This document shows, piece after piece, positions 1 through 6,467 of a stretch of DNA of 6,467 bases. A program made the translations under genes and the position numbers. Origin of the DNA: an uncultured Clostridia bacterium (GTDB lineage Bacteria > Bacillota > Clostridia > Christensenellales > Borkfalkiaceae); contig CANQUY010000103.1 in assembly GCA_947627125.1 (NCBI GenBank), positions 1 to 6,467 of the forward strand. Reading direction: 5' to 3'. Position 1 is the first letter of the stretch. Each line of letters opens with the position of its first letter. Under the pieces are notes generated by a model, which saw nothing but the letters and a program-made list of their open reading frames with translations, did not search any database and was not told the origin of the DNA.

Positions 1-630
1 ATAGGCGGTGATGCACTTTTCCATGCTGCCGCGGTACTTCTTCCCGGGGACGAGCTGGCCGTCGTCCATCTCGATGAGCGGGTGGATCTTCAAGAGATTC
101 GCCCCGTACATCGTCATGCGGGAGCACCTGCCCCCCTTATAGAGATAGTCGAGCCTGTCGGGAATGAAGGACGTATTGACCTTGGGACGGAGCGCGTTCA
201 CCCTTTCGACGACCTCTTCGGCGCTCATGCCCTGCTGTAAAAGATCGTATGCCTTCATGACGAGGAGCCCCTGCCCCGAAGAGAGCGCCTTGGTATCGAC
301 GACGAAAACTTTCCCGCCGAACTTCTTGGCCGCCGCCGCGGCATGCTCGTTGGAGGAAGAGGACTTCGCCGAAATATCGAGGTGGATGACGGTGTCCCCC
401 GCATCCACAAATTTTGCGAAGAATTCCTCATAATCCCCGATGCTCGGCGCGGACGTCTTGGGAAGGACCCCCGTCTTTGCCACATAGTCGAAGATGTCCT
501 TCGGGGAGATCGTCACGCCGTCCCGATAGGTATCGCTCCCCAAAATGACGGAGAGCGGCATGATCTCGATCCCCCGCTCTGCGCCGTAGACGCCCAGATC
601 GCATGTGCTGTCTGTTGTAACTCTTACCAT
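1..630 (-). CDS. DegV family fatty-acid-binding protein, 3'-truncated by window edge
   Basis: The first 210 residues of a protein whose family is usually about 280 residues; the reading frame runs off the window at position 1. DegV/FakB proteins bind a fatty acid in a deep pocket, and some present it to the kinase FakA for phosphorylation and use in phospholipid synthesis. The family pattern is clear: TTDSTCDL at the N-terminus, LPKTSAPS (55-63), VVDTKALSSGQG (110-121), and the C-terminal-domain hallmark LDYLYKGGRCSR (160-171), LLKIHPLIE and KKYRGSMEK. The loop usually written SGT reads SSS here (91-93). The start is the ATG at 630, which gives the conserved N-terminus directly. It has AAGGAG at 642-647 with an 11-nt spacer. 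The gene follows the signal peptidase gene after 31 nt. No fakA is in the window, so a FakB role cannot be decided from context. Confidence 0.93.
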   Translation of the reverse strand, partial: MVRVTTDSTCDLGVYGAERGIEIMPLSVILGSDTYRDGVTISPKDIFDYVAKTGVLPKTSAPSIGDYEEFFAKFVDAGDTVIHLDISAKSSSSNEHAAAAAKKFGGKVFVVDTKALSSGQGLLVMKAYDLLQQGMSAEEVVERVNALRPKVNTSFIPDRLDYLYKGGRCSRMTMYGANLLKIHPLIEMDDGQLVPGKKYRGSMEKCITAY

Positions 631-640
631 ATGAATCCAT

Positions 641-647
641 TCTCCTT
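641..647 (-). promoter_or_regulatory. Ribosome binding site of the degV-family gene
   Basis: The minus strand reads AAGGAGA here, 11 nt from the GGAG core to the ATG at 630. A second ATG at 640, out of frame, stands only about 1 nt from the core and would encode an unrelated 70-residue product. The in-frame ATG at 630 is preferred because it begins the conserved DegV N-terminus. The spacer is longer than usual, which may lower initiation efficiency. This is the only true intergenic gap in the window, and it shows no hairpin or T-run. Confidence 0.7.
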
Positions 648-661
648 ATTTACTTTCGGTT

Positions 662-1300
662 TCAGCTGCGGAAAATATCACGAAAATTTTCCCACTTCCC
701 GATCAATTCCTTATTTTTTACCGCCCAATCGGGTACGACGCCCGTAATGTCCTCCACATAGAGGGTCCCGACTTCGGTGGAATCGTGGCTGTTGAGGCGG
801 TTATCGCCCATGACGAACATTTCCCCCTCTCCGACGGTGACGGGAGAGAAATTCAGCTTCATGCCCGTCGGTTCATAGTAGGCATACGGTTCCGCGAGGA
901 GCTGAAATTCCGTTTCCCCCTGCTTTTTGAGAAAGACCTGATTGTCACTCGCGTAGATCTCGTCCCCCTCGAGGGCGATCACCCGCTTGATGATGTAGGT
1001 GATGGGGACCCCGCCGTCCTGAAAGAGCGCATGGCCGTACTCGTTCTTGTAATCATGCACGTCGATGATGACGATATCTTCCCGTTCTGCCACCGCCTTA
1101 GAATCGGCGTACAGCCAGTCGCCGTCTTTGAGGGTCATGTTCATGGACGGCCCGTCCACGTTCACGGGCGTAAAGCGCCGCAGGAACCACAGTTCAAACA
1201 GAAACAGCGCGATGATGAGAATGACGAGCACGGAAAAGATCACCGAAAAAATTGAGAATTTTCTCTTTTCCTCTCCCGCCAGAAGGATAGGGCGCGTCAT
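662..1300 (-). CDS. lepB: Signal peptidase I
   Basis: This 212-residue membrane serine protease (peptidase family S26) removes signal peptides from exported proteins at the outer face of the cytoplasmic membrane. The N-terminal 15 residues are short and positively charged (EKRK). They are followed by one hydrophobic anchor at about 16-40, the single-anchor layout usual in Gram-positive bacteria. The catalytic serine is S52 in the GPSMN box, and the general-base lysine is K105 in YIIKRVIAL. The conserved GDNRLNSHDS box lies at 165-174, followed by G178 and a V-G-V-V segment. Length is normal for a Gram-positive enzyme (about 170-220 residues), and all key residues are intact, so it should be active. 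The start at 1300 overlaps the DUF951 stop as ATGA and has a GGAGG at 1308-1312 with a 7-nt spacer. The symbol follows the E. coli name; sip would be the Bacillus-style alternative. Confidence 0.95.
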   Translation of the reverse strand: MTRPILLAGEEKRKFSIFSVIFSVLVILIIALFLFELWFLRRFTPVNVDGPSMNMTLKDGDWLYADSKAVAEREDIVIIDVHDYKNEYGHALFQDGGVPITYIIKRVIALEGDEIYASDNQVFLKKQGETEFQLLAEPYAYYEPTGMKLNFSPVTVGEGEMFVMGDNRLNSHDSTEVGTLYVEDITGVVPDWAVKNKELIGKWENFRDIFRS

Positions 1301-1491
1301 GCCTCCGCCTCCACCGTGCGGCGGGTCCGCTTTAAGAGCTCATCGGGAAGGAGCACGACGATCCTCCCGCAGGTGAGGCATTTGACCGTTCTGTCTGCGC
1401 CGTCGCGCAAGATCTTCCACCGCACCCCGCCGCAGGCATGCGGTTTTTTTGTTTCGATGACGGCTCCCGCCTTTAAATCGCTCAAAACCAT
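1297..1491 (-). CDS. DUF951 family small cysteine-containing protein
   Basis: This 64-residue protein matches DUF951, a small family common in Bacillota with no assigned biochemical function. The diagnostic features are the KKPHACGG segment (H18, C20), a W-x-I-L-R-D-G-A-D core, and VKCLTCGRIVVL (C38, C41). H18 or C20 with C38 and C41 could bind a zinc ion in a ribbon-like fold; that is inference from the residue spacing. The C-terminal 15 residues are basic and then acidic. The ATG at 1491 sits inside the end of the upstream hydrolase-like gene, overlapping it by 10 nt, and no Shine-Dalgarno sequence stands at a useful distance, so initiation probably depends on ribosomes finishing the upstream gene. 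A TTG at 1485 is a possible alternative start, giving a protein two residues shorter. The gene ends in an ATGA overlap with the signal peptidase gene. Confidence 0.88.
   Translation of the reverse strand: MVLSDLKAGAVIETKKPHACGGVRWKILRDGADRTVKCLTCGRIVVLLPDELLKRTRRTVEAEA
1302..1312 (-). promoter_or_regulatory. Tandem GGAGG ribosome binding site of signal peptidase I
   Basis: Two GGAGG copies lie in a row on the minus strand (1312-1308 and 1306-1302), within the last codons of the DUF951 gene. The first is 7 nt from the ATG at 1300, an ideal spacing; the second is only 1 nt away and probably just part of the Glu/Ala codons. This supports 1300 as the true start. Confidence 0.65.
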
Positions 1492-3161
1492 AGGACGTTA
1501 TTGATGAGGACTTGCCCCTCGCTCGCAAACATGACAGAGTGCACCCCCGCAAAATCGCCGAGGTTCTGGCCCCCCTCCTGCTTGAAATCGCTCGCGTCGA
1601 GGAGGATATTTTTCCACTTTCCGCCGCCGTCGATGTGCACTTCGCAGGTATATCCCTTGTCGCTGTCGCTGCGGAAGAAGGTGACGCGGAGAGTACTCTT
1701 CTCCTCGCACCATGCGTCGAAGCCGAAGGAGGCGGAGGGCGGAGCCTCGTACCCCTCCTCCCCCACGCGGTAGGAGATCATGCCGAATTCCGAGGTGATG
1801 CCCTTGATCCCGCCGTAACCGGGGAGGACCCGCACATCCGTTTCGTTTTCGGCATGGAAGCAGTCCGCAATGGACTTTGCGCCGAGGCAATACCCTGTAA
1901 AGCCGCTTCTCCCGTCCGCATTCGTATAGATGACGCGGGAGGCAAGACGGGTGTTGATATATTCCTTCTCCACCGTGAATTCGAGGATCTTTGAAGTCAC
2001 GGAGAAGCCGTTTGCATAGCTCGCAAAGGCATAGACGAGCGCCTTTTTGCAGCCCCTGTACAGGCTGACGGGAACAATCCCCACGCCCTCCTTCACGTCC
2101 TCCTTCTTCCCGAGGACGCGCGTCCAGTCGCGGGCGCGGCTCCCCGCCAATTTTTCGGTATAAAAGACGCCGAAGTCCTTGAGTTCCCCTCCCCTGTCGA
2201 AGAGGACTTCCGCCACGAGCTCCTCCCTTTCGTTCCCCTTGATGGAGATGTCGATGGGCTTGGAGATAAAGGCGGGATCCCCCTTGAGATATTTATCCAA
2301 AAAGAGTTCGATATCGCGGAAGGAATGCGCGCCGATGAGGCCGTTCCCGTGTGCGGAGAAGAGGATCGCCTTCTCCACATTCCGCCCGATCTGGCAGAAG
2401 GTATCGTAGACGCGCTCGTAGTTGTATTTTCTGTCGTTGATGGCGGAGAGGAGCAGGACGGGGCACTTGATATAGGGCGCATAGCTCTGGGAATCGAGGC
2501 CCGCGATAAAGCGGTGCTGTTCGTCGTCAAAGGAATGGGACGAAACGTCGCCGAACCGCTCCATGTCGCCGTAGGCGAGCCAGCCCGCCGCACAGACGGA
2601 AACAAAGCACGAAAAAGGCTCATAGGGCACGACCTTGAAGAGGATCTCTCCCCCCGTTCTGAGGCCGACCGCCCCGACCGAGGTCACTTCGGGACGGGTG
2701 GAAAGGTACTGATAGGCATACCTTGCGACCGCCGCCCATTCGTACCAGCTCGTTTCCGAAACGTCGGTATCGACGTTGGTCATGTGCCTGCCCGCACGGG
2801 CATAGTTGCCGTAATCCACATCGGAGGGATAGACGGTGCAGGGCTCCTGCGTTCCCTTGTCCCCGCAGTAGTCCACGCAGAGGACGCCGTATCCCCGCCC
2901 CGTGAAGCGGCGCACAAACTCCCTGTCGAACGGCTTCCCCGCCTCGAAGAGGATCATGACGGCGGGAAACGTCTTCTTTTCGGGCGCATAGAATTCCGCA
3001 TAGATACGGACTCTCCCCTCTTTGGTCTGCCTGCCCGAAAAATATACCTGCCGTTTGATCACATTCCCCTCTTTCACCTCGAAGATCATATCGTCGTCGA
3101 GGGGAAGCGTGTCGTCAAAGTCCCGCCAAAGGGTCACGGGGGTCAAAATCAAATTGCTCAT
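1482..3161 (-). CDS. Alpha/beta-hydrolase-fold protein (acetylxylan esterase-like), probable loss of catalytic serine, with beta-rich C-terminal domains
   Basis: This 559-residue protein has no signal peptide or membrane segment, so it is predicted to be cytoplasmic. Residues 1-60 look like a beta-strand-rich leader. Residues 65-295 follow an alpha/beta-hydrolase core resembling acetylxylan esterase and dienelactone hydrolase relatives: strand-helix-strand through PAVMILFEAG and GYGVLCVDYCG, a nucleophile elbow at 163-171, a possible acid D243 in SAINDRKY, and possible base H271 or H279 before a helix ending FLDKYLKGD. At the elbow the sequence is GLRTGG, with R168 where serine is expected. 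Residues 300-400 look like an Ig or fibronectin-like beta domain (VFYTEKL, RDWTRVLG, FASYANGFSVTSK). Residues 475-559 look like a carbohydrate-binding-type beta sandwich ending INNVLWF. Substrate and role are unknown. The start at 3161 has GGAG at 3168-3171 with a 6-nt spacer and lies 3 nt after the sbcC stop. The fold call is fairly firm; catalytic activity is doubtful. Confidence 0.8.
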   Translation of the reverse strand: MSNLILTPVTLWRDFDDTLPLDDDMIFEVKEGNVIKRQVYFSGRQTKEGRVRIYAEFYAPEKKTFPAVMILFEAGKPFDREFVRRFTGRGYGVLCVDYCGDKGTQEPCTVYPSDVDYGNYARAGRHMTNVDTDVSETSWYEWAAVARYAYQYLSTRPEVTSVGAVGLRTGGEILFKVVPYEPFSCFVSVCAAGWLAYGDMERFGDVSSHSFDDEQHRFIAGLDSQSYAPYIKCPVLLLSAINDRKYNYERVYDTFCQIGRNVEKAILFSAHGNGLIGAHSFRDIELFLDKYLKGDPAFISKPIDISIKGNEREELVAEVLFDRGGELKDFGVFYTEKLAGSRARDWTRVLGKKEDVKEGVGIVPVSLYRGCKKALVYAFASYANGFSVTSKILEFTVEKEYINTRLASRVIYTNADGRSGFTGYCLGAKSIADCFHAENETDVRVLPGYGGIKGITSEFGMISYRVGEEGYEAPPSASFGFDAWCEEKSTLRVTFFRSDSDKGYTCEVHIDGGGKWKNILLDASDFKQEGGQNLGDFAGVHSVMFASEGQVLINNVLWF

Positions 3162-3164
3162 ATC

Positions 3165-5741
3165 TTACTCCGCTGTGATTTTCGAGCCGCGTTCCTCCGT
3201 CGCCTTTGTGACGAGGAGCTTGCGCTCGATCCTGTGCTTTAATTCCTCCACATGGGAGATGATGCCGATGCTGAAACTCTTGCTCCTGAGTTTTTCAAGA
3301 CTGTCCATCACGGTGTCCACAAGTTTCTCGTCGAGCGTGCCGAAGCCCTCGTCGAGGAAGAAAAACTCGATGGGACGGGAGGAGCGCGCGCAGATCTCCG
3401 CGCTCAGCGCAAGGGCGAGGGAGAGGGAAACGAGGAAGGTTTCGCCGCCCGAGAGGGTACTCACGGCGCGGAGCTCGCCGCCGTTGAAGTTGTCCCCCAC
3501 GACAAAGCCGACGCCCGTTCTGTACCGCAGGAAATATCTCTTTCCCGTCAGGGAGAGGAGCTGGACGCTCGCATTGCCTGCAACCGTCTGCAAGTACTCT
3601 TCCGACACGAAATCCATGAACTTGCTGCCGCGGAGGATGCTGCAGAGCGTCTGCGCCGTTTCCGCCTCCTTGGCCTTTGCCGAAAATTCCTTTTCGAGCG
3701 CCCCTTTCTCCGAAAGCATGGCGGTGAACCGCTTCTCGGTTTCCGTCAGGACGGCAAGCGCGCCCGCATTTTCCTTCCGCTCCTCCTCGAGCGAAGAGAG
3801 CTCCGCCTTGAGGGAGAGAAGCCCCTCCTCTGTCGCGGCGGAGAGATCTTCCGCCTTGAGTTCTTCATATTTGGAAAGGGCCGCCGCCAAGCGGTTGCGG
3901 TAGGCGTTCAACGTCCGTTTCGCGCTGTCCGCATCGCCGAACCGCTGTAAAAGTTCCCTCGCCTCTTCGGCATCGCGGAAGTCCCCGAGTAGACCCAAGA
4001 GCCGCTCCTGCGCCTTTTCGAGGGCGTCTTTCCTTGCCGCCGCCTCCGCCGAGGAGGATGCAAGCTCCACTTCCGCCGCATTCTTCTCCTTCTCCGCGTT
4101 CGCCTTGAGGGAGAGATACTTCTCCTTCGTTGCCTTCTTCCTCCCGATCTCCTCGTTCAGCGATTTCAGATCGGGCGCGCCCGCGATCTTCTCCCCGAGC
4201 GAAGATATCTGGCTGCGGAGCGAAGAGATCTTTTCGGAGAGAGCGTCGAGCTTGCTCTTGTTGATGAGATATGTTTTTTGGGCGTTCTCGAGATCGAACC
4301 GCGCCCTTTCCGCCGCCTTTCTCGCGCTCTCGTGGCGTTCAAACGCCTCTTTGAGGTCCGAAAAGTCCAGCTTTTCTCCCTCGGCAAGCGACGCATACCG
4401 TTCAATGAGCGGGCGGCTGTCCGGCGAGATGACGGGATATTTTTGTTCCAGCTTCCCGAGTTCCGCCGCAAACGTTTCGTATTCGCCCCTGTAGAGGGCG
4501 TCCCTCTGCGCGGCCAAAAATTGGTAGAGATCCCCCGCGCCGAGATTTTCCCCGAGGGCGAGCAGTTCTTTGAGCTGCCTCTCATAGTCGGGGTCCACCG
4601 TCTTTTCTTTGAGCGCTTTGAATTGCTCTTCGCACTCCTTCAGCGCAACTTCCGCGGCGGTTTTTTCTTTTTTGTCATCGAAGGCGGCTTCCGCTTTCCC
4701 CTTGAGGGCGGAGAGGGCCTCGATCTCCCTCGCCGCCGCTTCCTCGTCGAATGCGGGGAGGCCCGCGATCGCCGCCGCCGCGCTCTCTGCCCTCTTGCTT
4801 GCATAGGAAAAACGGCGGTTTGCGTCAACCGACAGCTTTTCGCACTCGTTCCGCTCCCTTAGGGCGGCGAGGACGGCCTTTGCGGCTTCCAGACGGCCGA
4901 GCTCCCTTTCGAGCCCCTCCATTTCCTCCCGTTTGGATCCAAGGAGTTCCTTCTCCGCCGCGACCTTCTCGAATTCCCTGCGCTTTTCCACGAGCGCATG
5001 GAGCTTTTTCTCCCTCTCGCGCGCCTCGTCGAGCGCATGTCCGAAACGGATATCCGCCGTGGCGCGTTCCTTTGCCTCCGCTTGGATCGCCGCGATCCCC
5101 TCCTTTGAAACGCCTTGGTACTGCTCGAGGCGGGCGGACAGAATGTCCTTCTCCCGCGTCAGTTCTGCGCTCCTCGCAGAGGCACGGCGGGAGAGTTCCG
5201 CGCCGAACCGCTCCAAATCGAAGAGGCGGGAGATGATCTCGAGCCGCTTGGACGGCGTGTCCTTGACGAAGCGGGCGAATTCCCCCTGCGGCAGGGCGAT
5301 ACATTTCTCGAAATCTTCCTGTTTGAGGCCGATGACGCTCTGCAAAAAGGCGTTCCCCTCCCGCAGGCCGCCCTCGCGCACGATGAGTTTGCCCTCTTTC
5401 TGTTCGTAGATGACGAGGCTTTGCGCGGCGTTGCCGTCCTTTTTCCGCCTGATCTCGCGCTCCACGCGGAAGATGCGGCGGACGCCCTCGAAAAAGATCT
5501 CAAAGACGAATACGACGTTCCCCCTGTCGCAGCGGAAATTGATGAGATCGGCGGAACTTGCGCCGTCGCGGGAAACTGACCCGTAGAGCGCAAAGCCGAT
5601 ACAGTCTAAAATGGTGCTCTTGCCCGACCCCGTATCGCCGAAGATGCCGAAGATCCCCTGGTCGAGCAATTCGTCAAAGTGAATGACAGCGGGTTCGGAA
5701 AATGAATTGATCCCGCAAAGTTCGAGATAGATCGGTTTCAT
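3165..5741 (-). CDS. sbcC: Exonuclease subunit SbcC (Rad50-like SMC-family ATPase), short form without CxxC hook
   Basis: This 858-residue protein is the ATPase partner of SbcD. ATP binding engages the two heads and controls access of DNA to the nuclease. The head motifs are complete: Walker A GDTGSGKST (35-43), Q-loop in LPQGEFARF (Q152), ABC signature LSGGE (763-767), Walker B FFFLDE (793-798) followed by a GTLD D-loop, and the switch histidine in ISHVEE (H830). Between the heads, about residues 180-700 are rich in Ala, Glu, Lys and Leu, as expected for an antiparallel coiled coil. The middle (about 380-460) is less coil-like and contains prolines (around PVISPDSRP). The only cysteines are C9, C47, C71, C147, C300, C370, C700 and C784, so the CxxC zinc hook is missing. 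The length is also below the 1,000 or more residues of E. coli and B. subtilis SbcC. The ATG at 5741 overlaps the sbcD stop and has a good ribosome binding site (5746-5752). Confidence 0.95.
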   Translation of the reverse strand: MKPIYLELCGINSFSEPAVIHFDELLDQGIFGIFGDTGSGKSTILDCIGFALYGSVSRDGASSADLINFRCDRGNVVFVFEIFFEGVRRIFRVEREIRRKKDGNAAQSLVIYEQKEGKLIVREGGLREGNAFLQSVIGLKQEDFEKCIALPQGEFARFVKDTPSKRLEIISRLFDLERFGAELSRRASARSAELTREKDILSARLEQYQGVSKEGIAAIQAEAKERATADIRFGHALDEAREREKKLHALVEKRREFEKVAAEKELLGSKREEMEGLERELGRLEAAKAVLAALRERNECEKLSVDANRRFSYASKRAESAAAAIAGLPAFDEEAAAREIEALSALKGKAEAAFDDKKEKTAAEVALKECEEQFKALKEKTVDPDYERQLKELLALGENLGAGDLYQFLAAQRDALYRGEYETFAAELGKLEQKYPVISPDSRPLIERYASLAEGEKLDFSDLKEAFERHESARKAAERARFDLENAQKTYLINKSKLDALSEKISSLRSQISSLGEKIAGAPDLKSLNEEIGRKKATKEKYLSLKANAEKEKNAAEVELASSSAEAAARKDALEKAQERLLGLLGDFRDAEEARELLQRFGDADSAKRTLNAYRNRLAAALSKYEELKAEDLSAATEEGLLSLKAELSSLEEERKENAGALAVLTETEKRFTAMLSEKGALEKEFSAKAKEAETAQTLCSILRGSKFMDFVSEEYLQTVAGNASVQLLSLTGKRYFLRYRTGVGFVVGDNFNGGELRAVSTLSGGETFLVSLSLALALSAEICARSSRPIEFFFLDEGFGTLDEKLVDTVMDSLEKLRSKSFSIGIISHVEELKHRIERKLLVTKATEERGSKITAE
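3168..3171 (-). promoter_or_regulatory. Ribosome binding site of the hydrolase-like gene
   Basis: GGAG on the minus strand lies in the last codons of sbcC, with a 6-nt spacer (which contains the sbcC TAA stop) before the ATG at 3161. This supports independent but adjacent initiation of the hydrolase-like gene and fixes its start. Confidence 0.6.
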
Positions 5742-6466
5742 TCTTCCTCCCCGAGCAGTTTTAAAAACGCTTCCTTGAGCTCGGCGTTGGGCTCACGGGA
5801 AAAGCGAGATTTATAGTATTCCGTAAACAGCTCCTCATCGGACATGCGGGAACGCATGCGGAGGGGCGTTTCCCCCGCCGCGGCGACGTCGGGAATGGGA
5901 TGCACGAGGCCGCTGTGGGCCTCCTTCAGGCGCATCAGATCCTCCCTGAGAAGGGGACGGTCGAGATGGATCGTCAGTTCGATGAGGCATTCCTCGCCGT
6001 AGTTTTGCAGAAGGGCAACGCCGTCCTCGGGGCTGTTCGCCTCTAAACGGATGAGCCTCTTCCCTCCCTCGACGGGGATCGTTTCGATGACCTTGACGCT
6101 ACTCCCCTCCGTTTCGAGGAGATACACGCTCTTGTCGGGATTTTCGTCGAAGGAATATTGGAGGAGAGAACCGGAGTAGCGGGCTTCCCCAAAGCTCTGC
6201 CGCTTGTGGAGATGGCCGAGGGCGACATAGCAGTTCTCGGGGAACACCGATGCGGGCACCGCCCTTGCGCCGCCGAGCTCGATGCTCCTCTCGCTGTCGC
6301 TCACCTGCCCGCCCGCGACGAAGAGATGGGTCAACAGGATATGGGGCATATCCCCCGTATACCGTTCGTCCCCCTTTGCGATCCAGCGGGAAACCTTTTC
6401 GGGATAGCTCTCCTCCGTCTTTTCCTCCTTGAGGCGCGCCTCATTGGGATATGGCAGGGCGTTGAT
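5738..6466 (-). CDS. sbcD: Exonuclease subunit SbcD (Mre11 family), 5'-truncated by window edge
   Basis: This is the last 242 residues of the metallophosphoesterase nuclease subunit of the SbcCD complex, which trims hairpins and blocked double-strand ends together with SbcC. The reading frame is open to the window edge (first whole codon at 6466), so the N-terminal half, including the DxH and GNHD metal-binding motifs, lies outside. What is visible is typical of the family: LPYPN near the fragment start, a metal-binding histidine in LLTHLFVAGG (fragment residue 47), the S-x-S-E-R and GG segment after it, the ALGHLHK metal motif (H85 and H87), and YSGS followed by YSF. The remaining 130 or so residues match the position of the C-terminal capping domain. 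An internal ATG at 6349 is not a real start, because conserved sequence continues upstream of it. The stop codon overlaps the sbcC start in an ATGA, implying translational coupling and matched stoichiometry with SbcC. Confidence 0.95.
   Translation of the reverse strand: MNALPYPNEARLKEEKTEESYPEKVSRWIAKGDERYTGDMPHILLTHLFVAGGQVSDSERSIELGGARAVPASVFPENCYVALGHLHKRQSFGEARYSGSLLQYSFDENPDKSVYLLETEGSSVKVIETIPVEGGKRLIRLEANSPEDGVALLQNYGEECLIELTIHLDRPLLREDLMRLKEAHSGLVHPIPDVAAAGETPLRMRSRMSDEELFTEYYKSRFSREPNAELKEAFLKLLGEEE
5746..5752 (-). promoter_or_regulatory. Ribosome binding site of sbcC
   Basis: The minus strand reads GGGGAGG, 4 nt before the ATG at 5741, inside the last codons of sbcD. Together with the ATGA overlap it fixes the sbcC start and indicates coupled translation of the two subunits. 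Confidence 0.7.
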
Positions 6467-6467
6467 A

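Larger units (their letters stand above)
1..6467 (-). other. Probable single operon sbcD-sbcC-hydrolase-DUF951-lepB-degV
   Basis: Six consecutive minus-strand genes have junctions of -4, +3, -10, -4 and +31 nt. No promoter-sized gap, hairpin followed by a T-run, or strand change interrupts them, so one transcript covering all six is likely. The promoter lies beyond 6467 and any terminator lies beyond position 1. Internal promoters within coding sequence cannot be excluded by reading alone. Confidence 0.75.

Noticed and set aside
428..640. A 70-codon minus-strand frame starting at the out-of-frame ATG at 640
   Set aside because: It overlaps the conserved DegV N-terminus in another frame, stands too close to the ribosome binding site, and encodes no recognisable sequence.
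631..661. Possible terminator or promoter between the signal peptidase and degV genes
   Set aside because: The 31-nt gap has no inverted repeat with a T-run and is too short for a convincing promoter; it is accounted for by the degV ribosome binding site.
2325..3242. A 305-codon plus-strand open frame opposite the hydrolase-like and sbcC genes
   Set aside because: It runs antisense to clearly conserved genes, has low-complexity Arg/His/Asp-rich composition with no recognisable motif, and is expected from GC-rich codon bias on the opposite strand.
3022..3903. A 293-codon plus-strand open frame opposite sbcC
   Set aside because: Its Ser/Arg/Leu-rich sequence is the mirror of the Glu/Ala/Lys-rich coiled coil and lacks any domain; the minus-strand frame holds all the ABC head motifs.
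3800..5200. Repetitive-looking GAG/GCG-rich DNA that might be a tandem repeat
   Set aside because: It is the codon signature of the SbcC coiled coil (Glu, Ala, Lys, Leu); no fixed-length repeated unit was seen.
1..6467. A hidden defence system, since SbcCD-like ATPase and nuclease pairs occur in some anti-phage loci
   Set aside because: The SbcC and SbcD sequences match the housekeeping family, the neighbours are ordinary genes, and there are no mobile-element marks or change in base composition.

Overview
All six recognisable genes lie on the minus strand and are packed end to end, so the window reads as one long operon transcribed from position 6467 down to 1, open at both ends. The gene set suggests an uncultured or gut-type Bacillota of the class Clostridia: a DUF951 zinc-ribbon-like protein, a single-anchor Gram-positive-type signal peptidase I, a DegV fatty-acid-binding protein, purine-rich GGAGG-type ribosome binding sites, and a base composition that is GC-rich for this phylum (high fifties percent by eye, not counted). 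I cannot name the genus.

Layout in order of transcription: (1) the 3' part of sbcD, a Mre11-type nuclease (6466-5738, start outside the window); (2) sbcC, the Rad50-like ATPase partner (5741-3165); (3) a 559-residue alpha/beta-hydrolase-fold protein with beta-rich C-terminal domains (3161-1482); (4) a 64-residue DUF951 protein (1491-1297); (5) signal peptidase I (1300-662); (6) the 5' part of a degV-family gene (630 down to 1, end outside the window). Junctions are very tight: ATGA overlap, 3-nt gap, 10-nt overlap, ATGA overlap, 31-nt gap. There is no non-coding stretch over 31 bases, no visible terminator or promoter, and no RNA gene, mobile element or CRISPR array.

Functionally, SbcD and SbcC form a nuclease that processes hairpins and blocked or broken DNA ends. 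The downstream genes (hydrolase-like protein, DUF951, signal peptidase, DegV) have no known link to that job, so this looks like a co-transcribed housekeeping cluster rather than a dedicated system.

Two points merit a second look. The hydrolase-like protein has arginine (AGA) where the nucleophilic serine of the G-x-S-x-G elbow belongs, and it also lacks the usual HG oxyanion motif, so it may be a pseudoenzyme or a repurposed fold. SbcC is short (858 residues) and has no CxxC zinc hook anywhere. I did not find a convincing new defence or mobile system.
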